Shown: piece after piece, positions 7,236 to 14,045 of the stretch
Layout of the letters: each line of letters starts with the position of its first letter
Position numbering within the stretch: the first letter of the stretch is position 1
Assembly: GCA_023426265.1 (NCBI GenBank)
Contig: JAFABA010000129.1
Coordinates: 1-33,913, forward strand
Source of the DNA: Bacillota bacterium
GTDB taxonomy: Bacteria > Bacillota > Clostridia > Christensenellales > CAG-138
Reading direction: 5' to 3'
DNA length: 33,913 bases
Translations under genes and position numbers: made by a program
The notes under the pieces: generated by a model
What the model saw: only the letters and a program-made list of their open reading frames with translations
Database searches by the model: none
Told to the model about the DNA's origin: nothing

Positions 7236-8376
7236 AAATTACCTTTTGTATCTGGAACATCGCTGAAAGCACGCCATAGCTTACCGGGGAGAAGCGGCTG
7301 ATCGTCCAGAAGCTTACGCCGCCCAGATTGAATTCATTCACCAGCTCATAGCGGGCGCGCAGGCTTTGCCGGTTGTCGAACCACACCACATGCCGCACGC
7401 CTTCGTCATCCTCGTAAAAGAAATAGGGGGCCTGAGCCTGCGGGTCGAATTGGATTTGGGCGTTGTGTTCCTCCGCAAGCTCTTCCGCCTGCGCGAACGA
7501 GATCGCGCGCGCGGCGCGGCCCTGCACGTAAGGCAGCGTCCAGTCATAGCCGTAATTGGGCATACCCATGAGTATTTTTTCCGGCTCAATTGCAGTGATG
7601 GCATATTCCAGCACCCGCCGCACCTGGTTGGCGGGCGCTACGGCCATAGGCGGCCCGTAGGTGTGCCCCCATTCGTATGTCATTAATATGATATGGTCCA
7701 TCAAAGCGCCGATCGCCGGGTAATTGTGCGCCTCGTACAAAAGCCCCTGCTGCGCCGCGCTGGTCTTGGGTGCGAGCGCCGTGGTGAGAATGTAGCCAAG
7801 CGGGCGCACGCGTCTTACGACCTTCTTTAAAAACCGCACGTAGGCAGGACCGTCCGCGGGGTATATGTATTCAAAATCAATATCCAGCCCGAAATAGTTC
7901 CTGGATTTTAGTGTATTCACCACGTTGTTTAAAAGCGCATCCTGCACGGCGGTGTCGGTGAGTATGGTGTGCGCCAGGTCGCTTGAAAACGAACCTTCCT
8001 CCCCGATATTGGTAATCACCATCAAAGGCGCGACATTCGCTTCACGCGCCGCTACAATCAGATCTATATCCTCAATCGGCGTCAAATTCCCGTTGGGCAA
8101 TACCTGGTAGCTGAATATGCTCAAATACGTCAGATACGGGAGCGTACGCCGCAGCACATCCATATCGATGGTGGGGAACGCATAACCGTTGACGCCAATG
8201 AACTTTGCGTTTTCTGGATTTTTCGGTATATTGAGCGTGACGCCTGGAGATAACTGCGCCGGGTCCGTAACGGACGGGTTGGCCAGCAATATCAGCGCGG
8301 GCGTTATGCCGAATTCCCGCGAGATGGAATAGAGCGTATCTCCTGCTTCAACCATATATTCCTGCAAGGAAACCAC
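7234..8376 (-). CDS. LysM plus glycoside hydrolase family 18 protein (YaaH/SleL-like)
   Basis: 380 residues from a GTG at 8376. One LysM at about residues 7-50 (YMVEAGDTLYSISREFGITP) should bind peptidoglycan. A GH18 barrel follows from about 58 to 375, with the catalytic signature FGLDIDFEY at 162-170 (E169 as the acid) and ILMTYEW and YGYDWTLPY motifs as in spore-cortex N-acetylglucosaminidases of the SleL/YaaH type. Those usually carry two LysM repeats; this one has one. There is no signal peptide, which is also usual for SleL/YaaH and fits action on spore cortex. Alternative starts are TTG 8367 and ATG 8355. Presence of the gene hints at, but does not prove, sporulation. Confidence 0.88.
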   Translation of the reverse strand: MVSLQEYMVEAGDTLYSISREFGITPALILLANPSVTDPAQLSPGVTLNIPKNPENAKFIGVNGYAFPTIDMDVLRRTLPYLTYLSIFSYQVLPNGNLTPIEDIDLIVAAREANVAPLMVITNIGEEGSFSSDLAHTILTDTAVQDALLNNVVNTLKSRNYFGLDIDFEYIYPADGPAYVRFLKKVVRRVRPLGYILTTALAPKTSAAQQGLLYEAHNYPAIGALMDHIILMTYEWGHTYGPPMAVAPANQVRRVLEYAITAIEPEKILMGMPNYGYDWTLPYVQGRAARAISFAQAEELAEEHNAQIQFDPQAQAPYFFYEDDEGVRHVVWFDNRQSLRARYELVNEFNLGGVSFWTISRFSPVSYGVLSAMFQIQKVI

Positions 8377-8518
8377 TTCCTTTGTTGTTTTTTACTACCT
8401 TATTGAATTTCATTAGAAAACATGAGCAGTTCCCAATATTTTCTTTTTAAATATTCCTGTGTTCGGGCATGCTGATGGCGCATTCAGGCAAATGTTCTAC
8501 GCGCATTGCACGCGGGCG

Positions 8519-8550
8519 TGTTATAATAGCCGCAAAGTGGCTACTATAAC
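8519..8550 (+). promoter_or_regulatory. Extended -10 element within an imperfect inverted repeat
   Basis: TGTTATAAT at 8519-8527 is an extended -10 motif. It forms part of a 12-bp inverted repeat with one mismatch (8520-8531 against 8539-8550, 7-nt loop). This could be a promoter with an overlapping operator, or a hairpin. It lies about 145 bp upstream of walJ. Confidence 0.4.
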
Positions 8551-8603
8551 GCTTATTCTTATGCGCGTGCGATTTTCGCCTGCGGCCCAAACGCACATGC
8601 GCG

Positions 8604-8638
8604 ATTATACCATATCCGCTTCGCTTCTATGGTATAAT
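8604..8638. promoter_or_regulatory. Palindromic pair of extended -10 elements upstream of walJ
   Basis: TATGGTATAAT (8628-8638) is an extended -10 facing walJ. Its exact reverse complement ATTATACCATA lies at 8604-8614, so an equally good -10 faces the hydrolase gene on the other strand. No clear -35 is visible, which is acceptable for extended -10 promoters. The + promoter would start RNA near 8645, which rules out ATG 8641 as the walJ start. Confidence 0.55.
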
Positions 8639-8670
8639 GAATGCATCTTATAGGACCGAAAGGGACACGC

Positions 8671-9459
8671 ATGCTGTTTTCACCGCTGTTTTCCGGCTCT
8701 TCCGGCAACGCAACATTTATAGAAGCGGGAGGCGTCCGCCTGCTGGTGGATGCGGGGCTCACCGGCTCGCGCATCGAGCAGGCGCTTGCCGCCATCGGCG
8801 TTCCCCTGGATACCGTAAACGCCATACTCGTCACCCACGAGCATATCGATCACGTCCGCGGCATCGGCGTGCTTTCCCGCAAATACGGCATTCCCGTATA
8901 TGCCAACGCGGCCTGCTGGGAGGCCATGCCGAATAGCGTGGGGGAGATCGCGCCGGGCTGTACCCGCGTCATTGAAACAGGCAGGGATTTTTATATTAAA
9001 AACGTCAATATCACGCCATTCGCCACCCCGCACGATGCCGCCGAGCCGGTGGGGTATACCCTGCGGCACGAAAAACGCTGCGCGGGCGTGCTGACGGATA
9101 TCGGCCATATCGACGAGCGGTTGATCGATGCCGTAGAGGGTTGCGACATCCTGCTCATCGAAGCCAATCACGACATCGAAATGCTCAAATCCGGCAGTTA
9201 CCCCTACCCGCTCAAGCAGCGCATTCTCTCCAGCCGCGGCCATCTTTCGAATATCGATTGCGGGCGCGCGCTCTGCAGGCTCTACGCCCGGGGCCTCAGA
9301 AACGCCATACTGGGCCACTTGAGCCGGGATAACAACGAGGAGCGGCTTGCCATGGAGACCGTGGCGATCGAGCTTGCGCAGGAGGATATCCACACCGGCA
9401 TGCGCGTCGCCATGTCCCATCGGGACAGGCCCTGCGGCGTATTTCATTTGGAAGCATGA
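8671..9459 (+). CDS. walJ: MBL-fold hydrolase WalJ/YycJ
   Basis: 262 residues from ATG 8671 (MLFSPLFSGSSGNATFIEAG), with GAAAGGG upstream; an in-frame ATG at 8641 would lie upstream of the expected transcript start. It is a metallo-beta-lactamase-fold protein with the metal-binding THEHIDH motif at about 64-70, an ending HLSRDNN segment and overall length typical of YycJ. In Bacillus and Streptococcus this protein is encoded with the WalRK cell-wall regulators and is proposed to act as a nuclease in coordinating division and replication. Here walRK is absent from the neighbourhood, but rlmH lies two genes on, as in the Bacillus walJ-htrC-rlmH order. Confidence 0.88.
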   Translation: MLFSPLFSGSSGNATFIEAGGVRLLVDAGLTGSRIEQALAAIGVPLDTVNAILVTHEHIDHVRGIGVLSRKYGIPVYANAACWEAMPNSVGEIAPGCTRVIETGRDFYIKNVNITPFATPHDAAEPVGYTLRHEKRCAGVLTDIGHIDERLIDAVEGCDILLIEANHDIEMLKSGSYPYPLKQRILSSRGHLSNIDCGRALCRLYARGLRNAILGHLSRDNNEERLAMETVAIELAQEDIHTGMRVAMSHRDRPCGVFHLEA

Positions 9460-9501
9460 CGGCGTGCAATTTATTTTAGGAATTTTTGAGGAGGTCGGTC
9501 C

Positions 9502-10542
9502 ATGAAGCCTTCAGCACCGCTTACGCTGAATACCACGCGCAAAATGAATATTTGGATGCTCGTCATTTGCATCGGCATGCTTGTATTGGGCCAGGTTCCC
9601 TCCCTCATTCCCGGGGCCATGAGCGACATGGTACGCCTGTACGCGGTCAACGCGCTTCTCGTTGAAATCGCCTGCCTCTATATCCCCGCCACCGTATTTG
9701 TGGAGCGCAACGGCGGAAAGAACGCGTTCGGGCTCAACCGCGTAAGCGGCTGGGAATTGGCGTGGGCGGTTTTGATCGGCCTCGGGGCATTCTTCTTAGT
9801 CACGGCCGTCAACGGGTTTTTGCAGCTGATATGGTCGGCGGCGGGCGCGAATACCGAGCTGTTCCAGGCTCCGATCCCTACGGACGGCGGGTGGAGGCTC
9901 TTAGCTTCCATATTCCTGATTGCCATTATCCCCGCGTTTGCGGAGGAAACGCTTTTTCGCGGCGCGCTGATGCACGCGTGGCTACCGCAGGGGAGAACAA
10001 AGGCGCTTTGGCATACTGCCATTTTGTTTTCACTTATCCATCTCCAGCCTACCGCGTATCCGGCGTACCTGTTGCTCTCGCTTCTGCTTGGAGGGGTTAC
10101 GCTGCTTACGGGCTCGGTGTATCCGGCCATGTTGGTGCATGGCGTCAACAACCTGCTGGCGGTGCTCATCACGCATTTTGCGGCGGGGGAGCTTGCTAAC
10201 ACCCCGGATGCCGCGCTTACCGCTGCGATTATTCCCGGGCTGCTCTTTTATGTAGTGCTTGGGGCTATTGCCTGCTTTGCCGGGTATAAAGGAATGAGGG
10301 TCGCTTCGGCTCACCGGAAACAGGTGTTGGAAGAGGACGGCAAAGAGGAGTTCAGGCGCCTGGAATTTGACGTATTGAAGCCGGAAACGGAAGCAAAAAC
10401 AGAGCCAGCCACACAAGAGGCGCCCGCGGCGCAGAAAAAGGGGACCGGCGCTGTGATTGCCACCTATGTGATTTTAGTGCTGATCAATCTGGCCGTACTG
10501 CTTTATCTGTTCATTGAACTGCCGCAAGCCCTTCCTATATAG
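9502..10542 (+). CDS. CPBP-family intramembrane metalloprotease
   Basis: 346 residues, ATG 9502 after GAGGAGGT. It is polytopic, with about eight hydrophobic segments, and carries the CPBP (type II CAAX protease) motifs: EETLFR at 148-153, H180 in FSLIHLQ, and HGVNN at 213-217. These residues make up the glutamate/histidine active site of Rce1-like proteases. After residue about 270 there is a charged, alanine/glutamate-rich cytoplasmic linker and then one more hydrophobic helix at the C-terminus, an extension beyond the core domain. Substrates are unknown. It lies in the position that htrC, another protease gene, occupies between walJ and rlmH in Bacillus. Confidence 0.88.
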   Translation: MKPSAPLTLNTTRKMNIWMLVICIGMLVLGQVPSLIPGAMSDMVRLYAVNALLVEIACLYIPATVFVERNGGKNAFGLNRVSGWELAWAVLIGLGAFFLVTAVNGFLQLIWSAAGANTELFQAPIPTDGGWRLLASIFLIAIIPAFAEETLFRGALMHAWLPQGRTKALWHTAILFSLIHLQPTAYPAYLLLSLLLGGVTLLTGSVYPAMLVHGVNNLLAVLITHFAAGELANTPDAALTAAIIPGLLFYVVLGAIACFAGYKGMRVASAHRKQVLEEDGKEEFRRLEFDVLKPETEAKTEPATQEAPAAQKKGTGAVIATYVILVLINLAVLLYLFIELPQALPI

Positions 10543-10557
10543 ACGGAGGAAACAGCA

Positions 10558-11037
10558 TTGCGTGTTAGCATCGTTTGCACAGGCAAACTGAAGGAACGCT
10601 ACCTGCGCGACGCCGCGGAGGAATATAAAAAGCGCATATCCCGCTATGCGGAACTGGATTTGCTCGAAACGCCGGACGAACCCGTGCCCGAACGGTATTC
10701 CGAGGCCCAGCGTATTCAGGCCGTGAGCCGCGAGGGCGAGCGCATGCTCAAAGACATCGGTCCGCGGGAATATGTCGTAGCGCTCTCCATCACCGGCAAA
10801 CGGCATACGTCCGAGTCGTTTGCAAAGTCCATGGAAGCTTGGATGGCGGGAGGTTTTACGCGCATTGCGTTTGTCATCGGCGGCTCGCTGGGGCTTTCTC
10901 CTGCCGTGCTTTCCCGCGCGGACGCAGAGCTTTCCTTGTCCGATCTTACGTTTCCGCACCAGCTCGCGCGCATCGTGCTATTGGAACAGATCTACCGCGC
11001 GTTCAAAATCATCAGCAACGAGCCATATCACAAGTGA
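10558..11037 (+). CDS. rlmH: 23S rRNA (pseudouridine1915-N3)-methyltransferase RlmH
   Basis: 159 residues, the standard length. The start is a TTG at 10558 with GGAGGA at 10545-10550, 7 bp away; no closer ATG exists. The SPOUT-type knot is clear: AFVIGGSLGLSPAVLSRAD near the SAM site and the C-terminal LSLSDLTFPHQLARIVLLEQ followed by the RlmH hallmark YRAFKIISNEPYHK. The enzyme methylates pseudouridine 1915 in helix 69 of 23S rRNA on the assembled ribosome. It follows the CPBP gene by 15 bp, so it is probably in the same transcript. Confidence 0.96.
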   Translation: MRVSIVCTGKLKERYLRDAAEEYKKRISRYAELDLLETPDEPVPERYSEAQRIQAVSREGERMLKDIGPREYVVALSITGKRHTSESFAKSMEAWMAGGFTRIAFVIGGSLGLSPAVLSRADAELSLSDLTFPHQLARIVLLEQIYRAFKIISNEPYHK

Positions 11038-11274
11038 CAATAGTGTGGCTATTGATTAATCAGGCCACTCGCCTTTTGCAACCGGGAATACCCTTCCGTC
11101 AGCATTGATATCAAAGTGGCCGCCCGCTTTGCTCGCCCCCAATTTTTAAAAGCGGTTTTCTGCCGATTTCATACCCTTGCCTAACGTCCCCGCAACCATA
11201 AGTGGCAAAAACGATCCGTTTGGTTGGTAGAGCCGCAGCGCGCATTTTTGTACCATGGGCGTGAGGTGATGAAA

Positions 11275-11955
11275 ATGAAATTCCATGAAAAACTCCAGGC
11301 CTGCAGAAAAGAAAAAGGGCTGTCGCAGGAAAGACTGGCCGAGCGGCTCAATGTGTCGCGGCAGGCGGTCGCCAAATGGGAGGCCGGGCAAACTTACCCG
11401 GATGTAGACCGGCTGCTTGAACTGAGCGACCTGTTTCAGACAAGCGTGGATCAGCTCCTCCGGGATAAGGAAGAGGATGCCTGCGCGTACGCCAACGCCG
11501 GAACCCTGGCGGAGGCGGACGCGGCGGTGATCGACTTTCTATGCCGCGCGAAAAAGAACACCTATGCGGGGCATGGCGCGAAGTGCACATCCTCCCGCCC
11601 GTCCTCGCATGACTACCGATATGAGGAAGGGGACCTTTTCTATTACGACACATACCTGGGCGGGGAGCGGTTTGCGGGGGAGGAAGCTCTTTTTCGGGGT
11701 GGTACGCCGATTTGGAGCATGAACTATACCGGGCGCATCCTTTCGGAGCAATACCAGGAAGGAATATTGGGCGAGGCGCTCATGCTCGTGCCCAAGGAGT
11801 ACCCGTTCCGCGGGCCGCTGGTGTACCGCAACGGCAGGTACACCTACCATTGCATCGTCAACGGGGAGTTTACCTGGTTCAGCGGATACGAGGAGATTTT
11901 CTGTGACGACACCAAGGTCTTTGAATGCGTATTCCACGGGGGCAGCGTGCGGTAA
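11275..11955 (+). CDS. XRE-family regulator with C-terminal DUF5680-like domain
   Basis: 226 residues. The ATG at 11275 sits 6 bp after GAGGTG (11263-11268); ATG 11269 overlaps that site and ATG 11224 has none. Residues 3-66 form a Cro/C1-type helix-turn-helix (LSQERLAERLNVSRQAVAKW). From about residue 80 there is a second domain with the pattern FLCRAKKNTYAG, SSRPSSHDYRYEEGD, YYDTYLGGERFAGEEA, WSMNYTG and FSGYEEI, which I recognise as DUF5680. That domain has no known function. The gene stands alone after a 237-bp non-coding gap in which I see nothing definite. It is likely a ligand-responsive or stress regulator, but the target is unknown. Confidence 0.82.
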   Translation: MKFHEKLQACRKEKGLSQERLAERLNVSRQAVAKWEAGQTYPDVDRLLELSDLFQTSVDQLLRDKEEDACAYANAGTLAEADAAVIDFLCRAKKNTYAGHGAKCTSSRPSSHDYRYEEGDLFYYDTYLGGERFAGEEALFRGGTPIWSMNYTGRILSEQYQEGILGEALMLVPKEYPFRGPLVYRNGRYTYHCIVNGEFTWFSGYEEIFCDDTKVFECVFHGGSVR

Positions 11956-11970
11956 CACCGCCCCCGTTTC
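11936..11970 (+). terminator. Possible terminator at the end of the XRE gene
   Basis: ACGGGGGC (11936-11943) and GCCCCCGT (11960-11967) form an 8-bp stem spanning the stop codon, followed by only a short TTTCCC tract. This is a weak terminator at best. Confidence 0.4.
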
Positions 11971-11987
11971 CCTCTATGCGGCCGAAG

Positions 11988-11996
11988 TGCTATAAT
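11988..11996 (+). promoter_or_regulatory. Extended -10 promoter for the GNAT/deacylase pair
   Basis: TGCTATAAT at 11988-11996 is an extended -10 motif 30 bp before the GNAT start. No convincing -35 is present, but extended -10 promoters do not need one. Confidence 0.55.
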
Positions 11997-12025
11997 GACG
12001 TATAGCAAAATGCAGGAGGGGAACG

Positions 12026-12481
12026 ATGCAGGTCCGAAAGGCCACAATAGAGGACAGGGAAGAGTTAATCGCCCTCACATTCCGCTCCAAGGCGTATTGG
12101 GGCTATGACGCGGCGTTTATGGAAAGCGTGCGCGAAGAATTAAAAGTACCGGCCAAACATATCAATGCCGGATACGTCTATGTGCTCGAAGACGGGGGAA
12201 ATATTGCGGGATTTTTCAGCCTGATCGAAGCGAACGGCAAATGGGAACTCGATTTTTTCTTTCTCCATCCCCAGTATATCGGCAAGGGGGTTGGCCGCCC
12301 GCTGTGGGAGGCCGTCATGGAGGAAGCAAGACGCGTTGGCGCCGGGTCGTTTGCAATTGTAGCAGATCCAAACGCCGAAGGGTTTTATCTGCGTATGGGA
12401 GCCGAACGCATCGGCGAGGTCGCATCCGCTTCCGTCAAGGGTCGCATGCTTCCGCTCCTGCGCGCGGACGTCAGTGAATGA
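12026..12481 (+). CDS. GNAT-family N-acetyltransferase
   Basis: 151 residues, ATG 12026 after AGGAGGGG. The fold signature is a GNAT: the N-terminal strand VRKATIEDREELIAL, central strand KWELDFFFLHPQYIGKGVGRPLW (about 72-94), which contains the acetyl-CoA-binding loop, and a C-terminal FYLRMGAERIGEV. The early SKAYWGY segment occurs in a subset of GNATs of unknown substrate. It probably acetylates a small molecule or protein amine in the cytoplasm. The stop overlaps the start of the YbaK-like gene (ATGA), so the two are co-translated. Confidence 0.85.
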   Translation: MQVRKATIEDREELIALTFRSKAYWGYDAAFMESVREELKVPAKHINAGYVYVLEDGGNIAGFFSLIEANGKWELDFFFLHPQYIGKGVGRPLWEAVMEEARRVGAGSFAIVADPNAEGFYLRMGAERIGEVASASVKGRMLPLLRADVSE

Positions 12482-13017
12482 TGTCAGTCAAGGAGACCTT
12501 CGCATTGCCGGATGAAAAAGAATTGCGCGTCTATGAAGCGCTTCAAAGCCTCCATATCCCCTACGAGCGCTTTACGCACGTTCCTGCCATGACCATGGCG
12601 GACTGCAATGCGGTTGACGCCGGAAAAAACGCGGCCCACTGCAAGAACCTGTTTTTAACAAACCGACAGGGGACGCAGTTTTATCTTTTGCTGGTGGTGG
12701 GAGATAAGCCCTTTCAGACAAAACGGATCAGCGGCCAATTGGGCGTTTCCCGCCTGAGCTTCGGAACGTCAGAGCAGTTACTGCATACGCTGGAACTCAT
12801 GCCCGGCTCGGTCACGCCCATGGGCCTGCTTAACGATGCGGCGCATACAGTGCGTGTCTTGTTGGACCGGGATGTGGCGGATTGGGAGAATATCATCGTC
12901 CATCCCAACGTCAACACGGCTTCCATCGTGCTAAAAACGGCGGATCTACTGCGCTTTCTGGAATACTGCGGCAACCCCGTGACATATGTGGACGTGCAGG
13001 CGGAAGATATACGTTGA
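12478..13017 (+). CDS. YbaK/ProX-type aminoacyl-tRNA deacylase
   Basis: 179 residues from ATG 12478, overlapping the GNAT stop by 4 bp; ATG 12481 is an alternative start. It matches the ProX/PrdX branch of the YbaK superfamily: HCKNLFLTNRQGTQFYLLLV with the conserved lysine near residue 59, LSFGTSEQLLHTLELMPGSV, GLLNDAAH and a late HPNVNTASIV. Such stand-alone enzymes hydrolyse Ala-tRNA(Pro) or related mischarged tRNAs, which is quality control of translation. The stop codon TGA lies inside the start of a GC-rich repeat. The deacylase family is firm; the exact substrate is an inference. Confidence 0.88.
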   Translation: MMSVKETFALPDEKELRVYEALQSLHIPYERFTHVPAMTMADCNAVDAGKNAAHCKNLFLTNRQGTQFYLLLVVGDKPFQTKRISGQLGVSRLSFGTSEQLLHTLELMPGSVTPMGLLNDAAHTVRVLLDRDVADWENIIVHPNVNTASIVLKTADLLRFLEYCGNPVTYVDVQAEDIR

Positions 13018-13166
13018 GGGCTCTGCCCTCAACCACCCGCTTAGGGCCGTGACGGCCCTAAGAACCCATCCCCAGAAAGACCTATTCCAGGGGGTTCCGA
13101 TGAAAGGAATTCCCAAGGGGCGTGTCCCTTGGGTAGGGGTTCGGGGGGCGGCGCCCCTGAAACGGC
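13013..13166. repeat. Modular GC-rich intergenic repeat, copy 2 (longest)
   Basis: It fills the whole gap between the convergent deacylase and sortase genes. It has nested palindromes: TTGAGGGC-tct-GCCCTCAA (13013-13031), TTAGGGCCG-tga-CGGCCCTAA (about 13041-13061), CCCAAGGG-gcgtgt-CCCTTGGG, and a final GGGGGGCGGCGCCCC tract followed by TGAAA. The first and last modules match 5384-5467 in order and sequence; the TTAGGGCCG hairpin and a spacer are extra here. The deacylase stop codon is within the first palindrome, so the repeat may have replaced the original gene end. Confidence 0.75.
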
Positions 13167-13967
13167 TTACTCTATTCGTACCAGTTTGCCAAGCACCACA
13201 TAGCGCGCCTCGTCGTATTCATACGTGCAGGTGGAAAGCGTCACGATGCGGTCCTTTGCCGTGACTTCCACTCCGCTCACAAAATCGGAATTTGCGCGCG
13301 CGGTATCAAGAAAAGAGAGAAACAGGGCTTCGGTATCGAAGCCTTTTTTGTACACGTCGTTTGTTGCGTAACCTTTTGTGACATAGCCCGCGAACAGTTC
13401 CACTTGATATACGGCGGAATTTGTAAACAGAAACAAATCCGGGTGTTCGTCGTAATACGCCTGCTTCTTGTAGCCCACAAGCGAGGCGAACATGGAGCCG
13501 TTCTTCATGTGGTGGCCGTATATGATTGTATTCTGGTCGGCAAGACCCGGTGCGTTGCCCGCATCCACAAACAGCGTACCCATGGAATTGCGCTTTTTAT
13601 TAAACAGGTGGTTCAGATAATACCGGTTGTCTTCGCCCTGCGTTACGGGGTAATTGATGACCGTGTCTTTACAATACAGCCAGGCATAAAATTCACCGTT
13701 TTCTAAGAGCAGCGCATCATAGTCGGGCTCAGGTATCGGCAGCGGAATGGGGGTGGGGCCAGAAGTATCGGCGTTCTGTATGCGCTCCGGCGCGGGAGGC
13801 GGGGAAGCGCCTGCATTGCGGGATAGCTCAACATACAGCGCATCCCCCACCCGGTATTCGAGCAAGGGCAGCACAAATAACGTCCCGCAAATCAGCATGG
13901 AGGTGGTGCAGAGGACTATTAGGATATTGAGAAGAGTGGTTTTCGGGTTCCGCTTCTTACCGGCCAT
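13167..13967 (-). CDS. srtB: Class B sortase
   Basis: 266 residues from ATG 13967, with an AAAAGG site 8 bp upstream. A longer reading from TTG 14006 would start inside a terminator hairpin, so it is rejected. One membrane helix at about 12-35 (TLLNILIVLCTTSMLICGTL) is followed by a proline-rich linker and a SrtB-type catalytic domain. Motifs: YGHHM with the catalytic H152, the late TLSTCTYEYDEARYVVLGKL with C247 and R255, and NYPVTQGEDNRYYL typical of class B. It acts at the outer membrane face, cleaving a sorting motif and joining the protein to the wall or to a polymer. Its likely substrate is the adjacent membrane-anchored surface protein. Confidence 0.93.
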   Translation of the reverse strand: MAGKKRNPKTTLLNILIVLCTTSMLICGTLFVLPLLEYRVGDALYVELSRNAGASPPPAPERIQNADTSGPTPIPLPIPEPDYDALLLENGEFYAWLYCKDTVINYPVTQGEDNRYYLNHLFNKKRNSMGTLFVDAGNAPGLADQNTIIYGHHMKNGSMFASLVGYKKQAYYDEHPDLFLFTNSAVYQVELFAGYVTKGYATNDVYKKGFDTEALFLSFLDTARANSDFVSGVEVTAKDRIVTLSTCTYEYDEARYVVLGKLVRIE

Positions 13968-13998
13968 TTCAAATACCTTTTGCAGAAGACTTTCCGGA

Positions 13999-14025
13999 GA
14001 AAACAAAGGCGGCTTTATCGCCGCC
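13999..14025 (-). terminator. Intrinsic terminator between the surface-protein gene and srtB
   Basis: On the - strand, GGCGGC and GCCGCC (14025-14020 and 14013-14008) with a 6-nt loop are followed by TTTGTTTTC. It falls inside the operon, between the anchored surface protein and the sortase, so it may lower sortase expression relative to upstream genes through partial read-through. Confidence 0.7.
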
Positions 14026-14045
14026 CATGTTGTATGTTTGAAAGC

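Noticed and set aside
11038..11274. Possible tRNA fragment near GGTTGGTAGAGC
   Set aside because: It resembles a tRNA D-arm, but no acceptor stem, anticodon arm or T-arm can be formed around it. No gene is visible in this gap.
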